Of a DNA stretch of 8,908 nt, positions 1 to 4,947 are shown piece after piece; the first letter of the stretch is position 1; the number at the start of each line of letters is the position of its first letter. The position numbers and the translations under genes were made by a program. The notes beneath the pieces were generated by a model. That model saw nothing but the letters and a program-made list of their open reading frames with translations, was not told the DNA's origin and did not search any database. The stretch comes from Actinomycetota bacterium. Lineage in GTDB: Bacteria; Actinomycetota; Acidimicrobiia; IMCC26256. The DNA is taken from positions 1 to 8,908 of the forward strand of contig WLHA01000030.1 of the NCBI GenBank assembly GCA_009702955.1, read 5' to 3'.

Positions 1-395
1 TTGATGGTTGGATAGCGCGGCGCGATGGCACGACTCGTGCAGGTGCGTTCTTGGATCCGCTCGCCGATAAGTTTCTGGCCGTCGGCGGGTTTAGTGCGCT
101 TGCGATTCGTGGCGATATTTCGTGGATCCCTGTGATCGTGATTGCCGGGCGCGAGGTGCTTATCTCTATCTACCGTTCAATCGAAGGTCGAAAGGGAATT
201 TCGCTTCCGGCGCGTCAACTCGGTAAGTGGAAAACCTTTATTCAGATGGCTGCGATTGGTTTCGTGCTTCTTCCGCTTACCGCCGATCTGCGCTGGCTAT
301 GGCTGAGCGCAATTTGGGTAGCAGTTGTGCTTACCGTCGTCTCAGGAATTGATGTAATAGTGGCCGCTCGCCGCCAAACTGCTGGAGAGAATTAG
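1..395 (+). CDS. pgsA: CDP-diacylglycerol--glycerol-3-phosphate 3-phosphatidyltransferase, 3' part
   Basis: The gene is cut by the window start; the reading frame is open from base 3 and ends with TAG at 393-395. The first visible codons spell the core of the CDP-alcohol phosphotransferase signature: DG-x2-AR, then G, D and D at the family spacing (DGWIARR ... AGAFLDPLADK, bases 3-71). These acidic residues bind the metal and CDP moiety. About 130 residues are visible, including hydrophobic stretches typical of the polytopic C-terminal half. The enzyme forms phosphatidylglycerophosphate from CDP-diacylglycerol and glycerol-3-phosphate in the cytoplasmic membrane. A TTG at 51 is not the real start, because it lies inside the signature. 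The stop shares one base with the cinA start, so the two are probably co-transcribed. Other CDP-alcohol transferases, such as phosphatidylinositol-phosphate synthase, share the motif; the position before cinA favours PgsA. Confidence 0.9.
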   Translation, partial: DGWIARRDGTTRAGAFLDPLADKFLAVGGFSALAIRGDISWIPVIVIAGREVLISIYRSIEGRKGISLPARQLGKWKTFIQMAAIGFVLLPLTADLRWLWLSAIWVAVVLTVVSGIDVIVAARRQTAGEN

Positions 396-1627
396 TGAAG
401 GTAGATGTGCTCGCTGTCGGGACAGAGTTGCTACTCGGTCAGATCGTAGATACGAACTCCTCGTGGATAGGCGAGCAGTTAGCAGGCGCCGGTATCGATA
501 CCTATGAGCACCGAAAGATTGGCGACAATCTCGATCGTGTTGTGCGCTGTATCGAGTCCATGCTTGAGACAGCAGACGCAGTCATTATCTGCGGCGGTCT
601 AGGGCCCACCCCTGATGATCTGACTCGCGAAGCAATCGCTCAGGTGATGGGCGTGCCACTTGAGCGCAGGGAAGATTTAGTCGATTGGATCGCATCCCTC
701 TTTGGCGGGCGCGGGAGACAGATGCCGGAGAACAATCTTCGACAGGCTGATGTTCCAGTTGGTGGGGATGTACTTCCTAATCCGATCGGCACCGCACCTG
801 GACTGAAGTGCGAATTCAATGGACGGGTTATATATGCAGTCCCGGGCGTTCCTTACGAGATGCAGCGCATGGTAAATGAACACGTGATTCCTGATCTGTT
901 GGAGAGAACAGGGGAGCGCGCGGTGATACTCAATCGGTCCCTCAAAACGTGGGGAGCATCGGAGTCCGGACTCGCAGAGATGATTGCGAGGCAGGTAGAT
1001 GACCAGTCGAATCCGTCAATCGCATTTCTGGCGCGCGGCATCGAGGGGATAGTGGTTCGTTTAACTGCTAAGGCAGCGACGTTCGATGATGCAGCAGCAC
1101 TCATTGCTCCCGAGGAAGCGAAGCTCCGATCAACTCTGGGCGATCTGATTTTTGCAGTTGATGACGAGACCATGGAGGAGGCTGTCCTCTCTCGCCTAGG
1201 GGCTCGCGGCTGGACACTCGGTATCGCTGAGTCGTTAACCGGAGGCCTAGTTGGTTCGCGCATCGCTGGAATCCCAGGTGCAAGTAAAACCTTTAGAGGA
1301 ACGATCGGTTCGTATGCAACTGAGGTGAAGCGCTCGCTGTTAGGTGTTACAGCGGAGCATGTGGTTAGCGCTGAGTGTGCGAAAGAGATGGCGGAGGGGG
1401 CTCGTCGAGTGCTTGGTGCCGACGTGGGCATCTCAGTTACTGGTGTAGCCGGCCCTGATGCTCAAGACGGCGCCCCTGTCGGCACAGTTTGGTTCGGGCT
1501 TGCGCTGCCTGGCCTGCCAGCTGAGGCTGTAACTACGCGTTTGCCAGGAGATCGTGAACGCATCAGGCAGTTCTCAACCATCTCGCTAATGAATCTGTTA
1601 CGTATGCGTCTCGATGCACTTGCGTGA
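395..1627 (+). CDS. cinA: CinA-family protein (MoaB-like domain plus nicotinamide-nucleotide amidase domain)
   Basis: This is a 410-residue protein of the usual full CinA length. The N-terminal MoaB/MogA-like domain (about 1-170) carries AVGTELLLGQ (7-16), GGLGPTPDDLT (67-77), NPIGTAPG (129-136) and PGVPYEM (150-156). A linker domain (about 175-250) follows, then the C-terminal CinA/PncC domain with AESLTGG (278-284), a conserved Tyr and Lys in GSYATEVK (305-312) and TGVAGPD (349-355). In characterised homologues the C-terminal domain deamidates nicotinamide mononucleotide in NAD recycling and the N-terminal domain can hydrolyse ADP-ribose-type substrates; both activities are inferred here. 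The start is GTG at 395, overlapping the pgsA stop by one base. Linkage of cinA to recA is widespread, and in pneumococcus CinA is the competence-induced partner of RecA. No domain looks broken. Confidence 0.95.
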   Translation: MKVDVLAVGTELLLGQIVDTNSSWIGEQLAGAGIDTYEHRKIGDNLDRVVRCIESMLETADAVIICGGLGPTPDDLTREAIAQVMGVPLERREDLVDWIASLFGGRGRQMPENNLRQADVPVGGDVLPNPIGTAPGLKCEFNGRVIYAVPGVPYEMQRMVNEHVIPDLLERTGERAVILNRSLKTWGASESGLAEMIARQVDDQSNPSIAFLARGIEGIVVRLTAKAATFDDAAALIAPEEAKLRSTLGDLIFAVDDETMEEAVLSRLGARGWTLGIAESLTGGLVGSRIAGIPGASKTFRGTIGSYATEVKRSLLGVTAEHVVSAECAKEMAEGARRVLGADVGISVTGVAGPDAQDGAPVGTVWFGLALPGLPAEAVTTRLPGDRERIRQFSTISLMNLLRMRLDALA

Positions 1628-1637
1628 CGATGCACTT
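1612..1637 (+). repeat. 10-nt direct repeat across the cinA stop codon
   Basis: CGATGCACTT occurs at 1612-1621, in the last codons of cinA, and again at 1628-1637 just after its stop, a 16-base period. It looks like a small local duplication. No function can be assigned. Confidence 0.5.
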
Positions 1638-1680
1638 ACATAACTATGGCAATGCAAAAAGCTGCAAGAAGAATTAGCCC

Positions 1681-2256
1681 GTGATGGACGCTGGTACCGC
1701 TATCCGCAGAGCATTCATTGCAGTAGTCCCACCGGACGAAGTACTAGAGGCGATTAGTGCGCTCGTGCCGAGTGAGCCGTCTCGTCTTATGCAGTGGACT
1801 CATCCAATACGTTGGCATGTATCGGTAGATTTTCTTGGAAGAGTCAACGACGTCGAGGCCTTGGTAGAAGACATTGAGGCCCGTCTCACAGAGGTTGAGC
1901 CATTTACTCTTCGCCTTCGTAGCGCAGGCGCTTTCGCGGAGGCGCGTCGCGCTGAGGTATTTTGGCTCGGTGTGGAGGATCCGGATTCTGGATTGCGCGC
2001 TACACATGCACGCGTCCATGACGCGGCTACCGATCATGGGATTCGAATTGCAGCGCAGATTTTCACTCCGCACCTAACGCTCGCGCGACTGAGGCGTAGA
2101 GCAGATCTACGTCCAGATATTGCCGCTCTTGATGGGGTCGCTATCGGGGATCCATGGGTAGTAAAGGAACTCTCGTTATTTGATGCCCCAAGGAGCGGTA
2201 TGGGAGTCGAGAACGGCCCGTATAGACATGTGAGCACATTGAGATTGAAGGGCTGA
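1681..2256 (+). CDS. thpR: RNA 2',3'-cyclic phosphodiesterase (2H phosphoesterase, LigT/ThpR family)
   Basis: This is a 191-residue protein, near the usual family length. It has the two 2H catalytic motifs: WHVSVDFLG, with His46 and Ser48 in the first H-x-T/S-x motif, and TPHLTLAR, with His131 and Thr133 in the second. The N-terminal RRAFIAVVPPDEV matches the first strand of the family, and FWLGVEDP lies between the motifs. The two histidines open 2',3'-cyclic phosphates at RNA ends; homologues were first found as 2'-5' RNA ligases, and the physiological substrate is uncertain. The start is GTG at 1681 or ATG at 1684, behind a weak AAGAAG (1666-1671). It lies 53 bases after cinA, with no clear terminator between them. 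The first motif has Ser rather than the commoner Thr, a tolerated variant in the superfamily. Confidence 0.88.
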   Translation: MMDAGTAIRRAFIAVVPPDEVLEAISALVPSEPSRLMQWTHPIRWHVSVDFLGRVNDVEALVEDIEARLTEVEPFTLRLRSAGAFAEARRAEVFWLGVEDPDSGLRATHARVHDAATDHGIRIAAQIFTPHLTLARLRRRADLRPDIAALDGVAIGDPWVVKELSLFDAPRSGMGVENGPYRHVSTLRLKG

Positions 2257-2275
2257 GCGGGGCAAACCCCATAGG

Positions 2276-2292
2276 GCTCTGTTTGGCAGAGC
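2276..2292 (+). terminator. Possible weak terminator hairpin after thpR
   Basis: GCTCTG (2276-2281) and CAGAGC (2287-2292) form a perfect 6-bp stem around a 5-base loop, 20 bases after the thpR stop. There is no T-run after it (GGGCGG follows), so it may be only a pausing or mRNA-end structure. A smaller GGGG/CCCC stem at 2259-2270 lies just before it. Confidence 0.35.
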
Positions 2293-2346
2293 GGGCGGTT
2301 GGCGGTCCCTAAAGCGGATATCTAGGCTCAGAACTCCGTGGATTCA

Positions 2347-2385
2347 GAGAGATAATCCTTATAGATACTGGGATATTGATCTCTC
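2347..2385 (+). other. Imperfect inverted repeat upstream of the recA SOS box
   Basis: GAGAGAT (2347-2353) pairs with ATCTCTC (2379-2385); the inner bases AATCC and GGATATT can extend the stem with bulges. The right arm is also complementary to two copies of GAGAGAT near the recA ribosome-binding site (2697-2703 and 2705-2711). No known RNA family is recognised. Confidence 0.3.
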
Positions 2386-2425
2386 CGGAAACTTTTCCAA
2401 GATTTTCGCCAAATAATCCGCAGTA

Positions 2426-2439
2426 CGAACGGGTGTTCG
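2426..2439 (+). promoter_or_regulatory. LexA (SOS) box of recA
   Basis: CGAACGGGTGTTCG is a perfect match to the Gram-positive/actinobacterial LexA operator (consensus CGAAC-N4-GTTCG, palindromic arms). It lies 279 bases upstream of the recA ATG and is the only perfect copy I found in the window. A possible -10 hexamer, TATCGT at 2443-2448, follows directly, so bound LexA would cover the -35/spacer region and block RNA polymerase. The box indicates DNA-damage induction of recA. The match is seen directly; regulation is inferred. Confidence 0.85.
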
Positions 2440-2442
2440 TTG

Positions 2443-2448
2443 TATCGT
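2443..2448 (+). promoter_or_regulatory. Candidate -10 element of the recA SOS promoter
   Basis: TATCGT fits the actinobacterial -10 pattern TAnnnT and starts four bases after the LexA box. No good -35 is visible at the expected distance, which is common for actinobacterial promoters. An alternative is TTGATC (2376-2381) with AAGATT (2399-2404) at 17-base spacing, upstream of the box. Confidence 0.3.
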
Positions 2449-2476
2449 GCCGGAGTACGCAAATAGCCCGCATGAA

Positions 2477-2530
2477 GCCCCCCATAGATAGCCCATAGAT
2501 AGCCCACAGTTAGCCCGAAGTTTGGGGGGC
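2477..2530 (+). repeat. 11-nt direct repeat inside C6/G6 inverted arms
   Basis: CCCATAGATAG is present twice without change (2481-2491, 2492-2502), followed by a degenerate third copy CCCACAGTTAG (2503-2513) and the start of a fourth. The block is bracketed by GCCCCCC (2477-2483) and GGGGGGC (2524-2530), which can pair into a 7-bp GC stem with the repeats in the loop. It lies in the presumed recA mRNA leader. Confidence 0.7.
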
Positions 2531-2603
2531 CCGAATGACTGTCACAGGCTCCACATAAGTTCTCAGCCAGTAACTCCCCCGAAGATCAAGCAACCCAAGA
2601 AGC

Positions 2604-2675
2604 ACTCCAAGAACAAGTCCAGGAACAAGTCCAGCAATTAGTCCAGCAATTAGTCCAGCAATTAGTCCATAGTCC
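2604..2675 (+). repeat. 12-nt tandem repeat in the recA leader
   Basis: Six adjacent 12-base units are visible. Three central copies of AGTCCAGCAATT (2628-2663) are identical; AGTCCAGGAACA (2616-2627) and ACTCCAAGAACA (2604-2615) lie before them, and a diverged unit beginning AGTCCA (2664-2675) follows. The identical central units suggest recent slippage expansion and the outer ones older decay. The complementary strand reads as repeated Gly-Leu-Ile-Ala codons. Confidence 0.85.
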
Positions 2676-2704
2676 GGGTCCAGAGTGGCCCTGAGCGAGA
2701 GATA

Positions 2705-2710
2705 GAGAGA
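2705..2710 (+). promoter_or_regulatory. Ribosome-binding site of recA
   Basis: GAGAGA sits seven bases before the ATG at 2718, within a purine-rich stretch that contains GAGAGAT twice (2697-2703, 2705-2711). It supports ATG 2718 as the start even though that gives RecA a longer N-terminus than usual. Confidence 0.5.
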
Positions 2711-2717
2711 TAAAGCC

Positions 2718-3863
2718 ATGAGACCCACTAAGGCAGCCAAGACCCCAAAGCCCACACCAGGGATTCGTGAGACCGGCGGAAATACGGTTGAGCGAGACAA
2801 AGCACTCGAGATGGCACTTGGCCAGATCGAGAAGCAGTTCGGTACCGGATCGATCATGCGCCTCGGCGAGCAGGGCAACGTAGGCATTGAGGCCATCTCA
2901 ACCGGTGCACTCGCTCTCGACCTTGCGCTCGGCATAGGCGGCCTACCACGTGGTCGCGTTATCGAGATCTTCGGCCCAGAGTCATCCGGTAAGTCAACGC
3001 TTGCCCTACATGTGGTGGCCGAGGCGCAGCGCAATGGTGGGATCTGTGCATACATCGATGCAGAGCATGCTCTCGACCCTGTCTACGCAAAGGCAATTGG
3101 AGTCAACGTCGATGATCTTTTGATCTCGCAGCCGGATACCGGTGAGCAGGGGCTCGAGATCGCAGACATGCTGATCCGCTCTGGAGCACTAGATGTTCTC
3201 GTAGTCGACTCAGTTGCAGCTCTTGTGCCTCGCGCTGAGATTGAGGGCGAGATGGGCGATACACACGTTGGACTGCAGGCGCGCTTGATGAGTCAGGCGA
3301 TGCGTAAGCTCACCGGAAACCTGCACAAGTCCCGCACTATCTGTGTGTTCATCAACCAGCTTCGGGAGAAGATTGGGGTCATGTTCGGCTCACCTGAGAC
3401 GACCCCTGGCGGTAGAGCGTTGAAGTTCTACTCCTCAGTACGCCTTGATATTCGCCGCATTGAGGCGATCAAAGACGGCACCGAGATTGTCGGTAACCGC
3501 ACCCGAGTCAAGGTTGTAAAGAACAAGGTCGCTCCGCCATTTCGCCAGGCAGAGTTCGACATCATGTACGGGAAAGGCATCAGCCGCGAGGGATCTATCC
3601 TCGATGTTGGTGTAGATCTCTCGATCATCAAGAAGTCGGGTGCTTGGTTTACCTATGAGGGCGAGCAACTCGGTCAAGGTCGTGAGAACTCTAAGAACTT
3701 CCTCTCTGAGAATCTTGACCTCATGTTTGAGATTAGCGAGAAGATTCGTGTTGCCTCAGGGATCGGAGAGGGTGCTGAGTTGAGTGATGAACTAAGCGAC
3801 CTGGATGATCTGGATGGTCTCGAGATTCTCAAAGGACCAATCGGGGTTGATATAGACGGCTAA
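2718..3863 (+). CDS. recA: Recombinase RecA
   Basis: This 381-residue protein is a clear RecA: ATP-dependent strand exchange and the co-protease that triggers LexA self-cleavage. Visible are the Walker A loop GPESSGKST (86-94), the catalytic glutamate in IDAEHALDP (Glu116), Walker B VLVVDS (159-164, ending in the Asp-Ser pair) and the DNA-binding loop 2 region around GSPETTPGGRA (224-234). An acidic C-terminal tail rich in Asp and Glu, as in other RecAs, completes it. There is no intein. About 20-25 extra residues rich in Lys, Pro and Thr precede the usual N-terminal helix (DKALEMALGQIEKQFG). I see no better in-frame start before that helix, and the ATG has a ribosome-binding site, so the extension is probably real. 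A LexA box lies upstream and a strong terminator downstream. recX, often next to recA, is not present. Confidence 0.98.
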   Translation: MRPTKAAKTPKPTPGIRETGGNTVERDKALEMALGQIEKQFGTGSIMRLGEQGNVGIEAISTGALALDLALGIGGLPRGRVIEIFGPESSGKSTLALHVVAEAQRNGGICAYIDAEHALDPVYAKAIGVNVDDLLISQPDTGEQGLEIADMLIRSGALDVLVVDSVAALVPRAEIEGEMGDTHVGLQARLMSQAMRKLTGNLHKSRTICVFINQLREKIGVMFGSPETTPGGRALKFYSSVRLDIRRIEAIKDGTEIVGNRTRVKVVKNKVAPPFRQAEFDIMYGKGISREGSILDVGVDLSIIKKSGAWFTYEGEQLGQGRENSKNFLSENLDLMFEISEKIRVASGIGEGAELSDELSDLDDLDGLEILKGPIGVDIDG

Positions 3864-3881
3864 TCGGCCAAGAAGTTGATT

Positions 3882-3934
3882 AAGGCCCGACTCGCTAGGT
3901 GCGTAAATGCACTCGGCGGGTCGGGCCTTTCTCG
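3882..3934 (+). terminator. Intrinsic terminator of recA, possibly bidirectional
   Basis: AAGGCCCGAC (3882-3891) pairs perfectly with GTCGGGCCTT (3920-3929), a 10-bp GC-rich stem. The enclosed arm can fold further (GTGC with GCAC around GTAAAT). TTTCTCGTT follows at 3928-3936. It begins 19 bases after the recA stop. Read on the other strand, the stem is followed by TTAAT, so it could also stop the convergent transporter transcript. Confidence 0.85.
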
Positions 3935-3941
3935 TTATCCG

Positions 3942-4121
3942 AGTTGTGGTGCTCCGAGTAGCGGGGGTCTTAGTAGTGCTTGTCTTAATAGTGCCGGTCC
4001 TAGTAGAGCGGGTCTTAATAGTGCCGGTACTAGTAGCGCGGGTCGTAGTTGTCCTGCTCCGAGGAGAGCTGGTCTTAGTAGTGGGGGTCCTAGTAGCGCG
4101 GCTCTTAGTAGCGCAGGGTCT
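3942..4121 (+). repeat. 15-nt tandem repeat array, twelve units
   Basis: Twelve consecutive 15-base units fill exactly 180 bases between the recA terminator and the stop codon of the convergent transporter. The consensus is close to AGTAGYGCGGGTCTT. Examples are AGTAGTGCTTGTCTT (3972-3986), AATAGTGCCGGTCCT (3987-4001), AGTAGAGCGGGTCTT (4002-4016) and AATAGTGCCGGTACT (4017-4031). Units 4 and 6 differ by one base, suggesting a 30-base secondary duplication. The unusual units AGTTGTGGTGCTCCG (3942) and AGTTGTCCTGCTCCG (4047) resemble each other, seven units apart. The last unit contains a one-base shift. Several frames stay open because the period is a multiple of three, but no start with a ribosome-binding site is apparent and the longest plus frame begins inside the terminator, so I treat it as non-coding. 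Confidence 0.9.
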
Positions 4122-4846
4122 TAGAAGATGCCTCGAATAAGCACGGCAAAGCCTGCGCTTAGAGCGATGAGTAGAACATATGGTCGAAGTTTTGTTCCGT
4201 CTACACGCGCGCGAATCGGGTGCGAAATTGCGTACCCAATTGCAATTGCGGGGAGCATGCATATTGCGAAGAAGACCTGAGGCCATCCAAGTTTGCCGGC
4301 GAGGGCAATGGCAGTAAGCGACATCACATTCCCCACAACAAATGAAACAGCGAGGGTTGCGCGCAGGCGCTCCCCTGCGTGGTGCTGGTAGAGGAGGGCT
4401 AGGGGTGGCCCGTCGACTGCTGCTGCAGTCCCGAGTGCGCCGGCGGCCACTCCTGCGGCCCCGGCCTCTAGCGCTGTGATCTCCGATGGTGAGCGAAGAC
4501 TAAGGAGGCAGACCCCAATAATGATTGAGCAGCCGACAGCAATTAGTAAAGCGTTGGGGGCGAGAGCGGAGACCACGATGAGCCCAAGGATCGTCCCGGG
4601 AACCCTCCCCGCGACAATCCAGCCGATTCCAGAGCGATCAATTGCATGCCTCTCGCGTATTGAGATTGTGAGCGAGAGGGGGATACCTATGAGCAGAAAT
4701 GATGCTGGTACGGCATCTGGGTTGATCATCGCAATAATCGGTACGCCAATGAGGTTGAGCCCGAGCCCGACGACCCCCTGTGTTGTCGCTCCAAAGGTGA
4801 CTACCGCAAAACAGAGTCCCCACTGCAGCAGAGTTAGATGCGGCAA
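4121..4846 (-). CDS. TauE/SafE (DUF81) family membrane transporter
   Basis: This is a 241-residue, strongly hydrophobic protein with about seven to eight predicted membrane segments spread over its length, near the usual size of TauE/SafE proteins. The N-terminal glycine-rich helix (TTQGVVGLGLNLIGVPIIA) and the start of the second half (HHAGERLRATLAVSF) resemble the two pseudo-repeats of the family. Members are proposed to export sulfite, sulfoacetate or other organosulfur anions; the substrate here is unknown. The likely start is TTG at 4846-4844, four bases after GAGAAG, with an in-frame stop just upstream. It is the only minus-strand gene here, converging on recA and diverging from miaB, so it looks like an insertion into the recA-miaB interval where many actinobacteria carry recX. 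Its stop codon coincides with the edge of the 15-nt array. Confidence 0.85.
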   Translation of the reverse strand: MPHLTLLQWGLCFAVVTFGATTQGVVGLGLNLIGVPIIAMINPDAVPASFLLIGIPLSLTISIRERHAIDRSGIGWIVAGRVPGTILGLIVVSALAPNALLIAVGCSIIIGVCLLSLRSPSEITALEAGAAGVAAGALGTAAAVDGPPLALLYQHHAGERLRATLAVSFVVGNVMSLTAIALAGKLGWPQVFFAICMLPAIAIGYAISHPIRARVDGTKLRPYVLLIALSAGFAVLIRGIF

Positions 4847-4866
4847 CGGCTTCTCGGTCGGTTAGC

Positions 4867-4880
4867 GGGGTTGGTGCCCC
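4867..4880. other. Small GGGG/CCCC inverted repeat in the divergent promoter region
   Basis: GGGG (4867-4870) and CCCC (4877-4880) flank TTGGTG, about 20 bases upstream of the transporter start. The stem is only 4 bp; it could be an operator or chance. Confidence 0.2.
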
Positions 4881-4912
4881 TAGAGACTTGAGGTTCTTTG
4901 TGCTCTCGCATG

Positions 4913-4940
4913 TTGGGGGATCGTAGGGGAGTCCTAGACT
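4913..4940 (+). promoter_or_regulatory. Candidate promoter of the miaB operon, leaderless
   Basis: TAGACT at 4935-4940 fits the -10 pattern TAnnnT and ends seven bases before the GTG start of miaB. TTGGGG at 4913-4918 is a plausible -35 at 16-base spacing. With that geometry transcription would begin at or next to the GTG, giving a leaderless mRNA. This agrees with the absence of a ribosome-binding site near the start. Confidence 0.55.
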
Positions 4941-4947
4941 GCCGCCT

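Larger units (their letters stand above)
2257..2717. other. 461-base non-coding region between thpR and recA
   Basis: No convincing plus-strand gene lies here. In order it holds a GGGG-caaa-CCCC mini-hairpin (2259-2270), a 6-bp hairpin (2276-2292), an imperfect hairpin (2347-2385), the LexA box (2426-2439), an 11-nt direct repeat inside C6/G6 inverted arms (2477-2530), a 12-nt tandem repeat (2604-2675) and a purine-rich ribosome-binding region before recA. A 69-codon minus-strand frame (2510-2719) rich in Gly-Leu is open across the repeats but is probably a by-product of them. If transcription starts at the SOS promoter, the recA mRNA would have a leader of about 260 bases. Confidence 0.7.

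Noticed and set aside
1301..1315. GAACGATCGGTTC as a second SOS box in cinA
   Set aside because: The half-sites are separated by five bases instead of four and it lies inside a coding region.
853..1431. Long minus-strand frame opposite cinA
   Set aside because: It is antisense to a clearly conserved protein and has composition typical of a shadow frame.
3942..4121. CRISPR array
   Set aside because: Units are directly adjacent and too short, with no unique spacers; no cas genes are nearby.
3876..4124. Plus-strand open frame across the 15-nt array (82 codons, Ser/Ala/Gly-rich)
   Set aside because: It starts with TTG inside the region just before the terminator stem, has no ribosome-binding site, and openness follows from a period divisible by three. 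Kept as a repeat, with the coding option in the findings.
3792..4286. Minus-strand Thr/Lys/Arg-rich frame over the array
   Set aside because: It overlaps the end of recA and the 3' part of the transporter gene on the same strand in another frame; it is a repeat by-product.
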